A DNA stretch of 64,000 nt from Nocardia exalbida NBRC 100660 (GCF_000308575.1 NZ_BAFZ01000071.1:1-64000); one strand, 5' to 3'. Positions 8,394-18,611 are shown, counted from the stretch's first letter. Notes: a model not told the origin generated them from the sequence alone. Program-made: numbers and translations.

Positions 8394-8996
8394 TCAGTAG
8401 TCGCGGCCGGTGAGACCGCGATAGATGAAGCGGGTCAGACCCTCCACGGCCTGCTCGTCGGTCAGTTCGACGTTTCCTTCCTCGACCGCCGCCAGCAGGC
8501 TCTGGGTGAGCAGGAACATCATCGCCAGGCTGGCATCGGCGGTGCTCGGCAGCCGCAATCCCTGGTCGGCGAAGCCCGCCACGTGATCGGCGATGTCCGC
8601 GCGCTGCTGGAGGCCGAAGCGCGCGACCATCCGCGCGAATTCCTCGTTGACCAGGGCGGCCTGATTCACCGCGCGCAGCACGGGCGCGTGCTCCCGCGCG
8701 AAGGTCCAGTACCCGGCGACGTGATAGCGCACCGACTCCGGGTCGCTGAAATCCGGTTTGTGATCCGGCCCCTCCGCGCGCTCGTCCCCCGCCGCGGCCA
8801 AGTCGTTCAGCAGGGCCTGAAGCAGTTCTTCCTTGCTCGCGAAGTGGTTGTAGAACGATCCGGCCGCCCGGCCCGCGGTCGCCGTGATGTCGGTGATCTT
8901 GGTGTTCAGGTAGCCGCGCTCGGCGAACAAGCGCAACGCCGCGGCCTTCAACGCCTGCTCGGTTTCGGCCGACTTCTCCTTGCGACTCAGCGACAC
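8394..8996 (-). CDS. TetR-family repressor
   Basis: 200-residue regulator. The N-terminal helix-turn-helix reads AALRLFAERGYLNTKITDITATAGRAAGSFYNHFASKEEL, a standard TetR_N domain at about residues 12-55, followed by an all-helical ligand domain. Start is GTG at 8996: a strong Shine-Dalgarno AAGGAGGTGAGG (complement of 9001-9012) sits directly upstream, and the longer open frame continuing to 10418 is only antisense to the monooxygenase. It is divergent from the FAD monooxygenase and separated from it by a twin palindrome (9039-9067), so it very likely represses that gene and itself, with a monooxygenase substrate as the probable inducer. Confidence 0.92.
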   Translation of the reverse strand: MSLSRKEKSAETEQALKAAALRLFAERGYLNTKITDITATAGRAAGSFYNHFASKEELLQALLNDLAAAGDERAEGPDHKPDFSDPESVRYHVAGYWTFAREHAPVLRAVNQAALVNEEFARMVARFGLQQRADIADHVAGFADQGLRLPSTADASLAMMFLLTQSLLAAVEEGNVELTDEQAVEGLTRFIYRGLTGRDY

Positions 8997-9036
8997 CCAC
9001 CTCACCTCCTTGACAAGGCAACGTACCAAGAGACAA

Positions 9037-9067
9037 ACTGAATTTGCATTCAGTGAATTTGAATTCA
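9037..9067. promoter_or_regulatory. Twin TetR operator
   Basis: Two adjacent 14-bp dyads, TGAATTTGCATTCA (9039-9052) and TGAATTTGAATTCA (9054-9067), centred 15 bp apart between tetR and the monooxygenase. The first extends to an 18-bp dyad with flanking AC/GT. The block is AT-rich against a GC-rich background and covers the promoter area of the monooxygenase. Confidence 0.75.
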
Positions 9068-9080
9068 TCAGGAGAAGCTC

Positions 9081-10496
9081 ATGGCACAGCCCGTTCTCGT
9101 CGCCGGCGCCGGACCCACCGGTCTCACCCTCGCCCTCGATCTCGCTCGCCGCGGCACCCCGGTTCGCATCGTCGACAAGGCGGCCACGTTCTTCGCGGGC
9201 TCCCGCGGCGACGGCATCCAGCCCCGCACGCTGGAAGTCTTCGACGACCTGGGGGTACTGGACGCGGTGCACGCCGCCGGGATGCCGACACCGGTGATGC
9301 GGGTGCACCTCGGCGGCGAGTTCGTCACCGAGCGCAGGATGAGCGAGCCGGTCGAGCCCACCCCGGCGGTCCCCTACCCCAACCCCTGGGTGCTCGGCCA
9401 ATCGCAGACCGAGGCGATCCTGCGCGATCGGCTCGCCGAATTCGGCGTGCGCGTGGAGCTGGGCACCGCACTGGCCGCCTTCGACCAGGACGACAGCGGC
9501 GTCACGGCGACGCTGGAACGCGACGGCGTGCGTGAGACTGTGCGCGCCGCGTACCTGGTGGGTGCCGACGGCGGCAAGAGCACCGTCCGCAAGGGGTTGG
9601 GTATCGCATTCGAGGGCGAGACCGACGAGTCGCTGCGGATGCTGCTCGGCGACGTGCGCGCCGACGCGCTCGACCATGAATTCGGCTACTGGTTCGCCGC
9701 CGCCGACCAGCCGATGCAGGGCATCGCGTTGTCCCCGCTGCCCGGTGGGCGGCACTTCCAGTTCGCGGCGCCGCTCACCGCGGACGAGCAGCCGAGCCTG
9801 GAACTGCTGCAACGGTACGCCGACCGCTACTGCGGGCGCGACGACGTCACGCTGACCGACCTGACCTGGGCGACGGTATGGCGGCCCAATGTCCGTCTCG
9901 CGCAACGGTTCCGGGACGGGCGGGTGTTCCTCGCCGGGGACGCCGCGCACGCCCATCCGCCCACCGGCGGCCAGGGACTGAACACCGGCATCCAGGACGC
10001 CTACAACCTCGGGTGGAAGCTGGCCGCCGCCCTGGCCGGTGACGACACCCTCCTGGACAGCTACGAGACCGAGCGCAGGACGGTCGCCGCCAGGGTGCTC
10101 GGACTGAGTTCCGAACTGCTGGACAAGCTGATCGACGGCGACGAGGACGCGATGCGGCGGGGACCGGAGACCCAGCAGCTGGACATCAGCTACCGCGACC
10201 CGGCCGTGGGCGACCCGCTGGCGACCGGCGACCGGGCGCCGGACGCGCCGGTGAAGGACGACGCGGGGCGGCCGGTCCGGTTGTTCGACCTGTTCCGCGG
10301 GCCGCACGCGACGGTGCTGTCCTTCGGCACGCCGCCGGTGGCCGGACCGGACGCGTATGCGGTGGTTCGCCCGGGGACATCGGTAGCCGGGCCGCATGTG
10401 GTGGACGTCGACGGGCACGCTTTCACGGCCTATGCCGCGGTCGAGGGCACCCGGGTGCTCGTCCGCCCGGACGGCTACATCGGCGCGATCAGCTGA
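9081..10496 (+). CDS. FAD-dependent aromatic-type monooxygenase
   Basis: 471-residue class A flavoprotein monooxygenase (PheA/TfdB-like FAD_binding_3), expected to hydroxylate an aromatic or polyketide-like substrate using NAD(P)H and O2. Visible motifs are the N-terminal dinucleotide fold [19 protein letters not shown], the [15 protein letters not shown] region, the DG motif [15 protein letters not shown] and the second FAD motif [21 protein letters not shown]. The C-terminus has a shortened thioredoxin-like extension. ATG at 9081 is preceded by AGGAG. The TetR/twin operator arrangement suggests an inducible detoxification or catabolic role. Its end overlaps the convergent ctaB end by 8 bp. 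It does not match rifampicin monooxygenase Rox closely. Confidence 0.9.
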   Translation: MAQPVLVAGAGPTGLTLALDLARRGTPVRIVDKAATFFAGSRGDGIQPRTLEVFDDLGVLDAVHAAGMPTPVMRVHLGGEFVTERRMSEPVEPTPAVPYPNPWVLGQSQTEAILRDRLAEFGVRVELGTALAAFDQDDSGVTATLERDGVRETVRAAYLVGADGGKSTVRKGLGIAFEGETDESLRMLLGDVRADALDHEFGYWFAAADQPMQGIALSPLPGGRHFQFAAPLTADEQPSLELLQRYADRYCGRDDVTLTDLTWATVWRPNVRLAQRFRDGRVFLAGDAAHAHPPTGGQGLNTGIQDAYNLGWKLAAALAGDDTLLDSYETERRTVAARVLGLSSELLDKLIDGDEDAMRRGPETQQLDISYRDPAVGDPLATGDRAPDAPVKDDAGRPVRLFDLFRGPHATVLSFGTPPVAGPDAYAVVRPGTSVAGPHVVDVDGHAFTAYAAVEGTRVLVRPDGYIGAIS

Positions 10497-11478
10497 AGAA
10501 GCTGCCGATGGTGTCCCAGCCGAGCACCGAGTCCACCGCGAGGCCGCAGAACACCACGGCCAGGTAATTGTTCGACTGGAGGAACAGCCGCAGCGGCTTC
10601 ACCGATTCACCGCGCCGCACGCCCGCGTACAGCTGGTGCGCCATGAGCAGGAACCACGCTCCGGCCACCAGCGCAACGGCCGTGTAGATCACGCCGGTGG
10701 CGGGCGCCAGGGCGAGGGTGGTGAGCACGGTCAGCCAGGTGTAGACGACGATCTGCTTGGTGACCGTCCGCTCGGTGGCGACCACCGGCAGCATGGGCAC
10801 GCCCGCCGCGCGGTAGTCCTCCTTGTAGCGCATGGCCAGCGCCCAGGTGTGCGGCGGCGTCCAGAAGAAGATGACGCCGAACAGCGCGAGGGCGGGCCAG
10901 CCGATGCCGCCGGTCACCGCCGACCAGCCGACCAGCGCGGGCATGCAGCCAGCCGCGCCGCCCCACACCACGTTCTGCGAGGTGCGGCGCTTGAGGCCAA
11001 GCGTGTAGACGAAGACGTAGAACAGGATCGTCGCGACGACGAGCAGGCCGCTGAGCAGGTTGGCCTGCCACCACAGCCAGGCGAAGGAGCCGAGGCCGAG
11101 CACGACACCGAAGACGAAGGCGTTGCGGGTGGGCACCGCCTCCCGGGCCAGCGGCCGCTTGGCGGTGCGCTTCATGACCTTGTCGATGTCGGCGTCGGCG
11201 ACACAATTGAGCGTGTTCGCGCTCGCCGCGCCCATCCAGCCGCCGAACAGGGTCGCGAGGATCAGGCGGATGTCGACGGTGCCGCGATCGGCGAGCAGCA
11301 TGGTCGGGATCGTGGCGACCAGCAGCAGCTCGATCACCCTTGGCTTGGTCAGCGCGATGTAGGCCAGCGCCCGTCGCATCAGCCGGGACGGTAGGCCGGG
11401 ACCCGTGAACCGGTCGGCCAGCGCCGTCGCGGAGGAGCCGTGCGCACCATCGCCACCCGGCCGTTGCCCAATCCGCAC
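10489..11478 (-). CDS. ctaB: Protoheme IX farnesyltransferase (heme O synthase)
   Basis: Membrane prenyltransferase that farnesylates heme B to heme O, the step before CtaA. UbiA-superfamily protein with about eight to nine helices. The Asp-rich prenyl-diphosphate site is [19 protein letters not shown], and the second polar loop includes [19 protein letters not shown] place the start at GTG 11478 (329 residues) because AGGAG lies 5 nt upstream; a longer frame opens at 11514 and an ATG at the helix-1 boundary would give 296 residues. The variable N-terminal 30 residues are Gly/Ala-rich and low in conservation. It is divergent from tkt, as in mycobacteria. Confidence 0.94.
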   Translation of the reverse strand: MRIGQRPGGDGAHGSSATALADRFTGPGLPSRLMRRALAYIALTKPRVIELLLVATIPTMLLADRGTVDIRLILATLFGGWMGAASANTLNCVADADIDKVMKRTAKRPLAREAVPTRNAFVFGVVLGLGSFAWLWWQANLLSGLLVVATILFYVFVYTLGLKRRTSQNVVWGGAAGCMPALVGWSAVTGGIGWPALALFGVIFFWTPPHTWALAMRYKEDYRAAGVPMLPVVATERTVTKQIVVYTWLTVLTTLALAPATGVIYTAVALVAGAWFLLMAHQLYAGVRRGESVKPLRLFLQSNNYLAVVFCGLAVDSVLGWDTIGSFFS

Positions 11479-12039
11479 TGTCTCTCCTCGCACGCTGTGC
11501 ATCGCATCCGGCATGGACCAGCAGTGCGCTGGTTCCGGTGGTAAGGACGAGCCCGCGCCGGACTTCCGTCCGCCCCGGCGCCCCTGCCGACCGGTGCGGC
11601 GCGACTACTACTACAAAGGATGGTAGACCCCCGCCGCCCCCGCCCCTTTCCTCGCCCCCGGGCAACGTCACCCGTATGTGACGCGCCGTACCGCTGTTTC
11701 CGCACCGCACGGAGGGACTTCGCCAGGGGCGCGCGACCCGCCGGTAGGACTGTTGGTCGAGGCTCTCGGTCGCCCGGTCCCCGCATCGAGTCCGTGTGGT
11801 TCGCGCCGCGACCCGCATACCGTTTCCCGGCGCGGACGAATTTCCTCACCTGGTTCCGGCGCGAGCGAACACGCAGAGCGACACAGGCCGCGAAACCAAG
11901 ACAGGGTTAATGGTGTGCCGGTCACCGGGCACATCTAGGGTAGTTGGGTATACCCGGTGAGCACGCCGTAGCTGCCGCGCGATCATCGCCGTCAGAACCC
12001 ACCCGCCGTCGACGAAACAATGTCAGGAGAACCTCGGTC
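11479..12039. other. ctaB-tkt divergent intergenic region, no confident gene
   Basis: About 560 bp. Short overlapping frames on both strands (for example 11620-11910 and 11668-11934) are Arg/Pro-rich and look like GC-rich shadows. A C-rich tract runs around 11629-11657. Near tkt an imperfect dyad (TGTGCC with GGCACA, about 11914-11933) is followed by TAGGGTAG, a possible promoter. Nothing else recognisable. Confidence 0.5.
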
Positions 12040-14181
12040 GTGTCGATCACAGACGACATCCGCGCCCTCACTCAGCCGAACCACCCGGACGACTGGACGG
12101 ATCTGGACACCAAGGCTGTCGACACCATCCGGGTCCTGGCCGCCGAGGCGGTGCAGAACGCCGGAAACGGCCATCCCGGTACCGCGATGAGCCTGGCGCC
12201 GCTGGCGTACACGCTCTACCAGCGCACCATGCGCATCGACCCGAGCGATCCGAGCTGGGTCGGCCGGGACCGGTTCGTGCTGTCCTGCGGTCATTCCAGC
12301 CTCACCCAGTACATCCAGCTCTACCTGGCGGGTTACGGCCTGGAACTGGACGACCTGAAGAACCTGCGCAAGTGGGGCTCGCTCACCCCGGGCCACCCCG
12401 AGTTCCGGCACACCGACGGCGTCGAGATCACCACCGGCCCGCTCGGCCAGGGCCTGGCCTCGGCGGTCGGCATGGCGATGGCGGCGCGGCGCGAGCGCGG
12501 CCTGTTCGACCCGGACGCCGCACCCGGCGCGAGCCCGTTCGATCACTTCGTCTACGTCATCGCCTCCGACGGTGACCTGGAGGAAGGCGTCACCTCCGAG
12601 GCGTCGTCGCTGGCGGGCACCCAGCAGCTGGGCAACCTCGTCGTGGTCTACGACGACAACAAGATCTCCATCGAGGACGACACCACCATCGCCTTCACCG
12701 AGGACGTCGCGAAGCGTTACGAGGCCTACGGCTGGCACGTGCAGGTGGTCGAGGGCGGCGAGGACGTCGTCGCGATCGAGGCCGCGCTGGAGGCCGCCAA
12801 GGCCGAGACCGGCAAGCCCTCGATCATCGTGCTGCGCACCATCATCGGCTACCCCGCCCCCAGCAAGATGAACACCGGTACCGCGCACGGCGCGGCGCTG
12901 GGCGCCGACGAGGTGGCCGCCACGAAGAAGATCCTCGGCTTCGACCCGGACAAGAGCTTCGACGTGGATCCCGCGGTCATCGAGCACACCCGCAAGGTCA
13001 TCGAACGCGGGCGCGCGGCACATGCGGAGTGGCAGAAGTCCTTCGACGCGTGGGCCGCGGCCAACCCGGAGAACAAGGCGCTGTTCGACCGCCTGATCGA
13101 GCGGCGGCTGCCGGACAACTGGGTCGCGAATCTGCCCACCTACGAACCGGATCCGAAGGGCATGGCCACCCGCAAGGCGTCCGGCAAGGTGCTCGCCGCG
13201 CTGGCGCCGGTGCTGCCGGAGCTGTGGGGCGGCTCGGCCGACCTGGCCGAGTCCAACAACACCACCATGCCCGACCAGCCCAGCTTCGGGCCGGAATCGA
13301 TCTCCACCGGCATGTGGAAGGCCGACCCGTACGGCCGGACCCTGCACTTCGGCGTCCGCGAGCACGCGATGGGCGCGATCCTCAACGGCATCGCGCTGCA
13401 CGGCCCGACCCGTCCGTACGGCGGCACCTTCCTGGTGTTCAGCGACTACATGCGTCCGGCCGTCCGCCTGGCGGCGGTGATGCGGGTGCCCGCGATCTAT
13501 GTCTGGACCCACGACTCCATCGGCCTCGGCGAGGACGGCCCGACGCACCAGCCGATCGAGCAGCTCGCCGCGCTGCGCGCCATCCCGGGCCTGAACGTGG
13601 TCCGTCCGGGCGACGCCAACGAGACCACCTACGCCTGGCGCACCATCCTCGAACGCGACAGCAGCGAGCACCGGTCGCACTTCTCGGTGTCCGAGCCGCC
13701 GCACCAGGACGGCCCGTCCGGGCTGGCGCTGACCCGCCAGGATCTGCCGATCCTGGAGGGCACCAGTTTCGAGGGTGTGTCGAAGGGCGGTTATGTGCTG
13801 GCCGAGGCGTCCACGGGCACACCGCAAGTGATCCTGATCGCCACCGGCTCGGAGCTGCAGCTCGCGGTCGCCGCCCGCACTACGCTGGAGGAGCAGGGCA
13901 TCGCCACCCGCGTGGTGTCGATGCCGTGCGTGGAGTGGTTCGACGCGCAGGACAAGGCTTACCGGGACGAGGTGCTCCCGCCCGCGGTCGCCGCTCGAGT
14001 TGTCGTCGAAGCCGGTATCGCGATGCCGTGGCACCGGTTCGCCGGTGACGCGGGCGAGATCGTGTCGATCGAGCACTTCGGTGCCTCCGCCGACTACAAG
14101 ACCCTGTTCCGCGAATTCGGCTTCACTCCGGAAGCCGTCGTTGCCGCCGCGCAGCGCACGCTCGAGAACGTGAAGGGATAA
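12040..14181 (+). CDS. tkt: Transketolase
   Basis: Thiamine-diphosphate enzyme of the non-oxidative pentose-phosphate pathway, transferring two-carbon units between sugar phosphates in the cytosol. 713 residues, family length. Signature 1 is near the N-terminus (RVLAAEAVQNAGNGHPGTAM), the ThDP/Mg site is ASDGDLEEGVTSEA with YDDNKIS, and signature 2 is THDSIGLGEDGPTHQPIEQ. GTG at 12040 is chosen over the upstream frame because of AGGAGA at 12025-12030 and because VSITDDIRALTQ aligns with known actinobacterial starts. It is the first gene of tkt-tal-zwf-opcA-pgl, 6 bp ahead of tal. Confidence 0.97.
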   Translation: MSITDDIRALTQPNHPDDWTDLDTKAVDTIRVLAAEAVQNAGNGHPGTAMSLAPLAYTLYQRTMRIDPSDPSWVGRDRFVLSCGHSSLTQYIQLYLAGYGLELDDLKNLRKWGSLTPGHPEFRHTDGVEITTGPLGQGLASAVGMAMAARRERGLFDPDAAPGASPFDHFVYVIASDGDLEEGVTSEASSLAGTQQLGNLVVVYDDNKISIEDDTTIAFTEDVAKRYEAYGWHVQVVEGGEDVVAIEAALEAAKAETGKPSIIVLRTIIGYPAPSKMNTGTAHGAALGADEVAATKKILGFDPDKSFDVDPAVIEHTRKVIERGRAAHAEWQKSFDAWAAANPENKALFDRLIERRLPDNWVANLPTYEPDPKGMATRKASGKVLAALAPVLPELWGGSADLAESNNTTMPDQPSFGPESISTGMWKADPYGRTLHFGVREHAMGAILNGIALHGPTRPYGGTFLVFSDYMRPAVRLAAVMRVPAIYVWTHDSIGLGEDGPTHQPIEQLAALRAIPGLNVVRPGDANETTYAWRTILERDSSEHRSHFSVSEPPHQDGPSGLALTRQDLPILEGTSFEGVSKGGYVLAEASTGTPQVILIATGSELQLAVAARTTLEEQGIATRVVSMPCVEWFDAQDKAYRDEVLPPAVAARVVVEAGIAMPWHRFAGDAGEIVSIEHFGASADYKTLFREFGFTPEAVVAAAQRTLENVKG

Positions 14182-14187
14182 GCGCTC

Positions 14188-15324
14188 ATGGCTCAGAACG
14201 AGAATCTCGCCGCTTTGTCGGCGGCGGGAGTGTCCGTATGGCTCGATGATCTGTCCAGGGACCGCATCCGCTCCGGCAACCTGGCCGAGCTGATCGAGAC
14301 CCGCTCGGTCGTCGGGGTCACCACCAATCCGACGATCTTCCAGGGTGCGCTCAGCCAGGGCCACGCCTACGACGGCCAGCTGAAAGAGCTTGCCGCGCAA
14401 GGCGCGGACGCCGACGCCGCGATCCGCACCATCACCACCGATGACGTCCGCGCGGCCTGCGACGTGTTCGCTCCGGTCTTCGAGGCCACCGGTGGCGTGG
14501 ACGGCCGGGTCTCCATCGAGGTCGACCCGCGCCTGGCGTTCGACGCCGACCGGACCGTCGCGCAGGCGGTCGAACTGTGGAAGATCGTCGACCGGCCCAA
14601 CCTGTTCATCAAGATCCCCGCCACCGAGAAGGGCCTGCCCGCCATCACCGCGGTGATCGCGGAGGGCATCAGCGTGAACGTCACGCTGATCTTCTCGGTC
14701 CAGCGCTACCGCGCGGTGATGGGCGCCTACCTGGAGGGTGTGAAGAAGGCCAAGGTCGCCGGCCACGATCCGGCCAAGATCCATTCCGTCGCCTCGTTCT
14801 TCGTCTCGCGCGTGGACACCGAGATCGACAAGCGGCTGGAGGCGCTCGGCACCGAGGAGGCGCTCGCGCTGCGCGGCAAGGCGGGAATCGCCAACGCCCG
14901 CCTGGCCTACGCGGAGTACCAGGACGTCTTCGACGGCGGCAGGCACACCTCCACGTTCCTGACCCTGGCCGCCGCGGGTGCGAATCGGCAGCGTCCTCTG
15001 TGGGCCTCGACCGGTGTGAAGAACCCGGACTACCCCGACACGATGTATGTCACCGAGCTGGTGGCCCCGAATACGGTGAACACGCTGCCGGAGAAGACGC
15101 TCCAGGCGGTCGCCGATCACGGCGTGATCCGCGGTGACACCGTGTCGGGCAAGGCGGAGGAGGCCAAGGAGGTCTTCGATCGGCTCGCCGCGGTCGGCGT
15201 CGATCTCGACGACGTGTTCGTGGTGCTCGAGAGCGAGGGCGTGGACAAGTTCGAGAAATCCTGGGAGGAGCTGCTTTCCGCCACCGCCGACGAGCTGAAG
15301 TCGGCGTCGACCGGGAACGGCTGA
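14188..15324 (+). CDS. tal: Transaldolase
   Basis: Transfers a dihydroxyacetone unit from sedoheptulose-7-phosphate to glyceraldehyde-3-phosphate through a Schiff-base lysine. 378 residues, the long (actinobacterial/cyanobacterial type) subfamily. The conserved [11 protein letters not shown] lies at about residues 47-57 and the active-site lysine is in [19 protein letters not shown] at 14188 lies 6 bp after the tkt stop with the ribosome site inside the end of tkt (GAAGGGA), so the operon is tightly coupled. The next gene, zwf, starts 3 bp after its stop. Confidence 0.97.
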   Translation: MAQNENLAALSAAGVSVWLDDLSRDRIRSGNLAELIETRSVVGVTTNPTIFQGALSQGHAYDGQLKELAAQGADADAAIRTITTDDVRAACDVFAPVFEATGGVDGRVSIEVDPRLAFDADRTVAQAVELWKIVDRPNLFIKIPATEKGLPAITAVIAEGISVNVTLIFSVQRYRAVMGAYLEGVKKAKVAGHDPAKIHSVASFFVSRVDTEIDKRLEALGTEEALALRGKAGIANARLAYAEYQDVFDGGRHTSTFLTLAAAGANRQRPLWASTGVKNPDYPDTMYVTELVAPNTVNTLPEKTLQAVADHGVIRGDTVSGKAEEAKEVFDRLAAVGVDLDDVFVVLESEGVDKFEKSWEELLSATADELKSASTGNG

Positions 15325-15327
15325 TCG

Positions 15328-16902
15328 ATGGCCGGGGCAGCGCCGACGGATCGGCCCGAGGCCGCCGAATGGCAGAACCCGCTGCGTGACAAACGGGACA
15401 AACGGCTGCCGCGCATCGCCGGACCGTGCAGCATGGTCATCTTCGGTGTCACGGGTGACCTGTCTCGGAAGAAGCTGATGCCGGCCATCTACGACCTGGC
15501 GAACCGGGGGCTGTTGCCCCCGGCCTTCGGCCTGGTCGGCTTCGCGCGCCGCAATTACGCCGACGAGGATTTCGCCCAGGTGGTTCTGGAGGCGGTGAAG
15601 GCGCACGCGCGTACCCCCTTCCGCCAGGAGGTCTGGGATCAGCTCTCGGAGGGCATCCGGTTCGTCCAGGGCAGCTTCGACGACAACGCGGCATTCGACC
15701 GGCTCGCCGACACCTTGACCACGCTGGACAAGGAGCGCGGCACCGGCGGCAATCACGCGTTCTACCTGTCCATCCCGCCGAACATGTTCCCGGTCGTGCT
15801 CGATCAGCTCTGCGCGCACGGCCTGGCGCAGACGACCGGGCCGGACGCGGCGCGCAAACCCTGGCGACGGGTGGTGATCGAGAAGCCGTTCGGGCACGAC
15901 CTGCACAGCGCGCAGGAGCTCAACGCACTGGTCAACGGGGTTTTCCCCGAGGAGCAGGTGTTCCGCATCGACCATTACCTGGGCAAGGAGACGGTGCAGA
16001 ACATCCTGGCACTGCGCTTCGCCAACCAGCTCTACGAGCCGATCTGGAACGCCAACTTCGTCGACCACGTGCAGATCACGATGGCCGAGGACATCGGCCT
16101 CGGCGGTCGAGCGGGCTACTACGACGGCATCGGCGCCGCGCGGGACGTGATCCAGAACCACCTGCTGCAATTGCTGGCGCTCACCGCCATGGAGGAGCCG
16201 ATCAGCTTCGAGCCCAAGCAGTTGCAGGCCGAGAAGATCAAGGTGCTCTCCGCGACCAAGCTCGTCGAACCGCTGGACGAGACCACCGCGCGCGGCCAGT
16301 ACACCGAGGGGTGGCAGGGCAGCGAGCACGTGGTCGGCCTGGCGGAGGAGGAGGGCTTCGATCCGAATTCCAAGACCGAGACCTACGCCGCGATCAGGCT
16401 GCAGATCGACACCCGCCGCTGGGCGGGTGTCCCGTTCTTCCTGCGCACCGGAAAACGCCTCGGCCGCAGGGTCACCGAGATCGCGGTGATCTTCAAGCGG
16501 GCGCCGCACCTGCCGTTCGACCAGACCATGACCGAGGAACTCGGGCAGAACGCGCTGGTCATCCGGGTACAACCGGACGAGGGCATCACCACCCGGTTCG
16601 GCTCGAAGGTGCCCGGCTCCAGCATGGAGGTGCGCGACGTCAACATGGACTTCACCTACGGTGAGGCGTTCACCGAATCCTCTCCCGAGGCCTACGAACG
16701 CCTGATCCTCGACGTGCTGCTCGGGGTGCCGTCGCTGTTCCCGGTGAACGCGGAGGTCGAATTGTCCTGGCGGATCCTGGATCCGGTGCTCGAGCACTGG
16801 GCCGCCGAAGGCAGGCCGGAGCCGTACGAGGCGGGCACCTGGGGTCCGCCATCGGCCGACGAGATGATCGCCCGTACCGGGCGGGAATGGCGGCGCCCGT
16901 GA
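15328..16902 (+). CDS. zwf: Glucose-6-phosphate 1-dehydrogenase
   Basis: First enzyme of the oxidative pentose-phosphate branch, making 6-phosphogluconolactone and NADPH. 524 residues. The N-terminal cofactor loop is FGVTGDLSRKKLMPAIYDLA, the substrate-proximal motif VIEKPFGHDL, and the catalytic signature RIDHYLGKETVQN with the active-site His. The N-terminus before residue 35 is a short charged extension. It is followed by opcA with a GTGA overlap, matching the mycobacterial zwf2-opcA pairing. The neighbouring gene order strongly supports a role in the main pathway rather than as an isolated paralogue. Confidence 0.97.
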   Translation: MAGAAPTDRPEAAEWQNPLRDKRDKRLPRIAGPCSMVIFGVTGDLSRKKLMPAIYDLANRGLLPPAFGLVGFARRNYADEDFAQVVLEAVKAHARTPFRQEVWDQLSEGIRFVQGSFDDNAAFDRLADTLTTLDKERGTGGNHAFYLSIPPNMFPVVLDQLCAHGLAQTTGPDAARKPWRRVVIEKPFGHDLHSAQELNALVNGVFPEEQVFRIDHYLGKETVQNILALRFANQLYEPIWNANFVDHVQITMAEDIGLGGRAGYYDGIGAARDVIQNHLLQLLALTAMEEPISFEPKQLQAEKIKVLSATKLVEPLDETTARGQYTEGWQGSEHVVGLAEEEGFDPNSKTETYAAIRLQIDTRRWAGVPFFLRTGKRLGRRVTEIAVIFKRAPHLPFDQTMTEELGQNALVIRVQPDEGITTRFGSKVPGSSMEVRDVNMDFTYGEAFTESSPEAYERLILDVLLGVPSLFPVNAEVELSWRILDPVLEHWAAEGRPEPYEAGTWGPPSADEMIARTGREWRRP

Positions 16903-17807
16903 TCGTCGACATGCCCGAGACCAAGACCGGCGAGGTCACCAAGCGCATAGTGCAATTGCGCGAGAGCAACGGCGTGATCACCGTGGGCCGCGTGCTCACC
17001 CTGGTGGTGTGCACGCTCGACAGCTCCGAGGCCGAGGACGCGATCGACGCGGCGAACGAGGCCAGCCGTGAGCATCCCTGTCGCGTCGTGGTGCTGGCGC
17101 GCGGTGACCGGGAGGCAGCTACCCGGCTGGACGCGCAGATCCGAGTGGGCGGCGACGCGGGAGCGGCCGAGGTCATCGTGCTGCGGCTGCAAGGCGAACT
17201 GGTCAACCACGAGAGCAGCGTCGTCACCCCGTTCCTGCTGCCGGACACGCCGGTGGTCGCCTGGTGGCCACGCGGAGCGCCGGAGTTCCCGTCCAAGGAC
17301 TCGGTGGGCCGCCTGGCCGGCCGCCGCATCACCGACGCCACGTTCGCGCCCGATCCCCAGGCGGCGATCAAGAAGCGGCTGCAGTCCTACGCCAGCGGCG
17401 ATACCGACCTGGCCTGGAGCCGGATCACCTACTGGCGCGCCCTGCTGGCCGCGGCGATGGACGAGCCGCCGTTCGAAAAGGTGGATTCGGTGACGGTGTC
17501 CGGGCTGCGCGACGAGCCCGCCCTGGACATCCTGGCCGGCTGGCTGGCCGCCCGGCTGGACTGCCCCGTGCGCCGCCGCACCGGCCCGCTGCAGGTGGAA
17601 TTGCACCGTCCCACCGTCTCCATCGCGATCGAACGCCCGCAGACCGGCCGCACCGCGACGCTGACCCGCACCGGCGAGCCGGTGCAACGGATCGCCCTGG
17701 CGCGCAGGGAGACGCGCGACTGCCTCGCCGAAGACCTACGCAGGCTGGACGCCGACGAGACCTACGCGGAAGCGCTGGCCGGAATCGAGAAGGTGATCTA
17801 TGAGTGA
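16899..17807 (+). CDS. opcA: Glucose-6-phosphate dehydrogenase assembly protein
   Basis: Accessory protein required for or stimulating G6PD activity in actinobacteria and cyanobacteria. 302 residues, with the family features VGRVLTLVV near the N-terminus and TPVVAWWPRGAPEFP in the middle. I chose the GTG at 16899, giving VIVDMPETKTGEV, because it overlaps the zwf stop as GTGA and agrees with the usual OpcA N-terminus; an ATG 12 bp upstream is also in frame. No cofactor motif is seen, consistent with a scaffold role. It overlaps pgl by 8 bp. Confidence 0.95.
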   Translation: MIVDMPETKTGEVTKRIVQLRESNGVITVGRVLTLVVCTLDSSEAEDAIDAANEASREHPCRVVVLARGDREAATRLDAQIRVGGDAGAAEVIVLRLQGELVNHESSVVTPFLLPDTPVVAWWPRGAPEFPSKDSVGRLAGRRITDATFAPDPQAAIKKRLQSYASGDTDLAWSRITYWRALLAAAMDEPPFEKVDSVTVSGLRDEPALDILAGWLAARLDCPVRRRTGPLQVELHRPTVSIAIERPQTGRTATLTRTGEPVQRIALARRETRDCLAEDLRRLDADETYAEALAGIEKVIYE

Positions 17808-18555
17808 GCACACCGATTCGCCGTTCCCCAGCGACACCGTCGAGGTGCACCTCGACACCGAGTCGCTGGTGGCCGCCGCCGCGGCCCGCTTCGTCTCGAT
17901 CGTCGTCGCGGCGCAGGCCGAGCGTGGTTCCGCGTCGGTCGTCCTGACCGGCGGCGGAACCGGCATCGCCCTGCTGGAGCTGGTGCGCAAGTCCCCCGGC
18001 GACATCGACTGGTCCCGGGTCGAGGTGTTCTGGGGGGACGAGCGTTTCGTGCCCGCGAACGATCCGGAGCGCAACGACCTGCAAGCCAGGCAGGCGCTGC
18101 TCGACCACGTGCCGGTCGATCCGGCGCGGGTGCATCCGGTGGCCGCCTCCGACGGCGAGTACCCCGATCCGGTGGAGGCGGCGGCCGAGTACTCCGCGAC
18201 GGTGCACGCCTATCTCGCCGAACACGGCGCGTTCGATCTGCACCTGCTCGGCATGGGCAGCGAGGGCCACGTCAATTCGCTGTTCCCGCACACCGACGCG
18301 GTGCGGGAAGAGCACGAGCTCGTCGTCGCCGTGACGAATTCGCCGAAGCCGCCGCCGGTGCGGGTGACGCTCACCCTGCCCGCGATCCGCCGCAGCCGCC
18401 ACGTCGTGCTGGTGGTCGCCGGCGCCGCCAAGGCCGAGGCGGTCGCCGCGGCCATCGGCGGCGCGGAGCCGGTGGAGGTGCCCGCCGCCGGCGCGATCGG
18501 TCTGGACTCCACCACCTGGTTGCTCGATCAAGAGGCCGCGTCCGCGCTGCGCTGA
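17800..18555 (+). CDS. pgl: 6-phosphogluconolactonase
   Basis: Hydrolyses 6-phosphogluconolactone made by Zwf (DevB/SOL family). 251 residues. The NagB-like fold is marked by VVLTGGGTGIALL, the VFWGDERFVPANDPERN segment and the catalytic-region motif LLGMGSEGHVNSLFPHT. The last gene of the pentose-phosphate operon, its ATG lies inside the end of opcA. After its stop a hairpin (18612-18637) may end the transcript. The 6-phosphogluconate dehydrogenase gene is not in the window. Confidence 0.96.
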   Translation: MSEHTDSPFPSDTVEVHLDTESLVAAAAARFVSIVVAAQAERGSASVVLTGGGTGIALLELVRKSPGDIDWSRVEVFWGDERFVPANDPERNDLQARQALLDHVPVDPARVHPVAASDGEYPDPVEAAAEYSATVHAYLAEHGAFDLHLLGMGSEGHVNSLFPHTDAVREEHELVVAVTNSPKPPPVRVTLTLPAIRRSRHVVLVVAGAAKAEAVAAAIGGAEPVEVPAAGAIGLDSTTWLLDQEAASALR

Positions 18556-18611
18556 GCAGGCCACCCCGGCCGTCGGCGTGGCCGCGTCCGCGCGGGCTGC
18601 CGCGCCCAGGA

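Noticed and set aside
8997-10418. Upstream extension of the TetR frame across the monooxygenase
   Set aside because: A strong Shine-Dalgarno and GTG at 8996 define the real start; the rest is antisense to the monooxygenase.
9081-10496. Rifampicin monooxygenase (Rox) identity for the FAD monooxygenase
   Set aside because: Length is similar, but the N-terminal and middle segments do not match the Rox sequence as I remember it; kept as a general aromatic-type monooxygenase.
11479-12039. Small genes in the ctaB-tkt gap (the site of a PE_PGRS gene in M. tuberculosis)
   Set aside because: The frames present are short, overlapping and Arg/Pro-rich; no PE or PGRS-like sequence.
11992-16797. 1601-codon open frame antisense to tkt-tal-zwf
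   Set aside because: It is the regular shadow of three well-supported genes in high-GC DNA, with His/Gln/Arg-rich composition and no domain.
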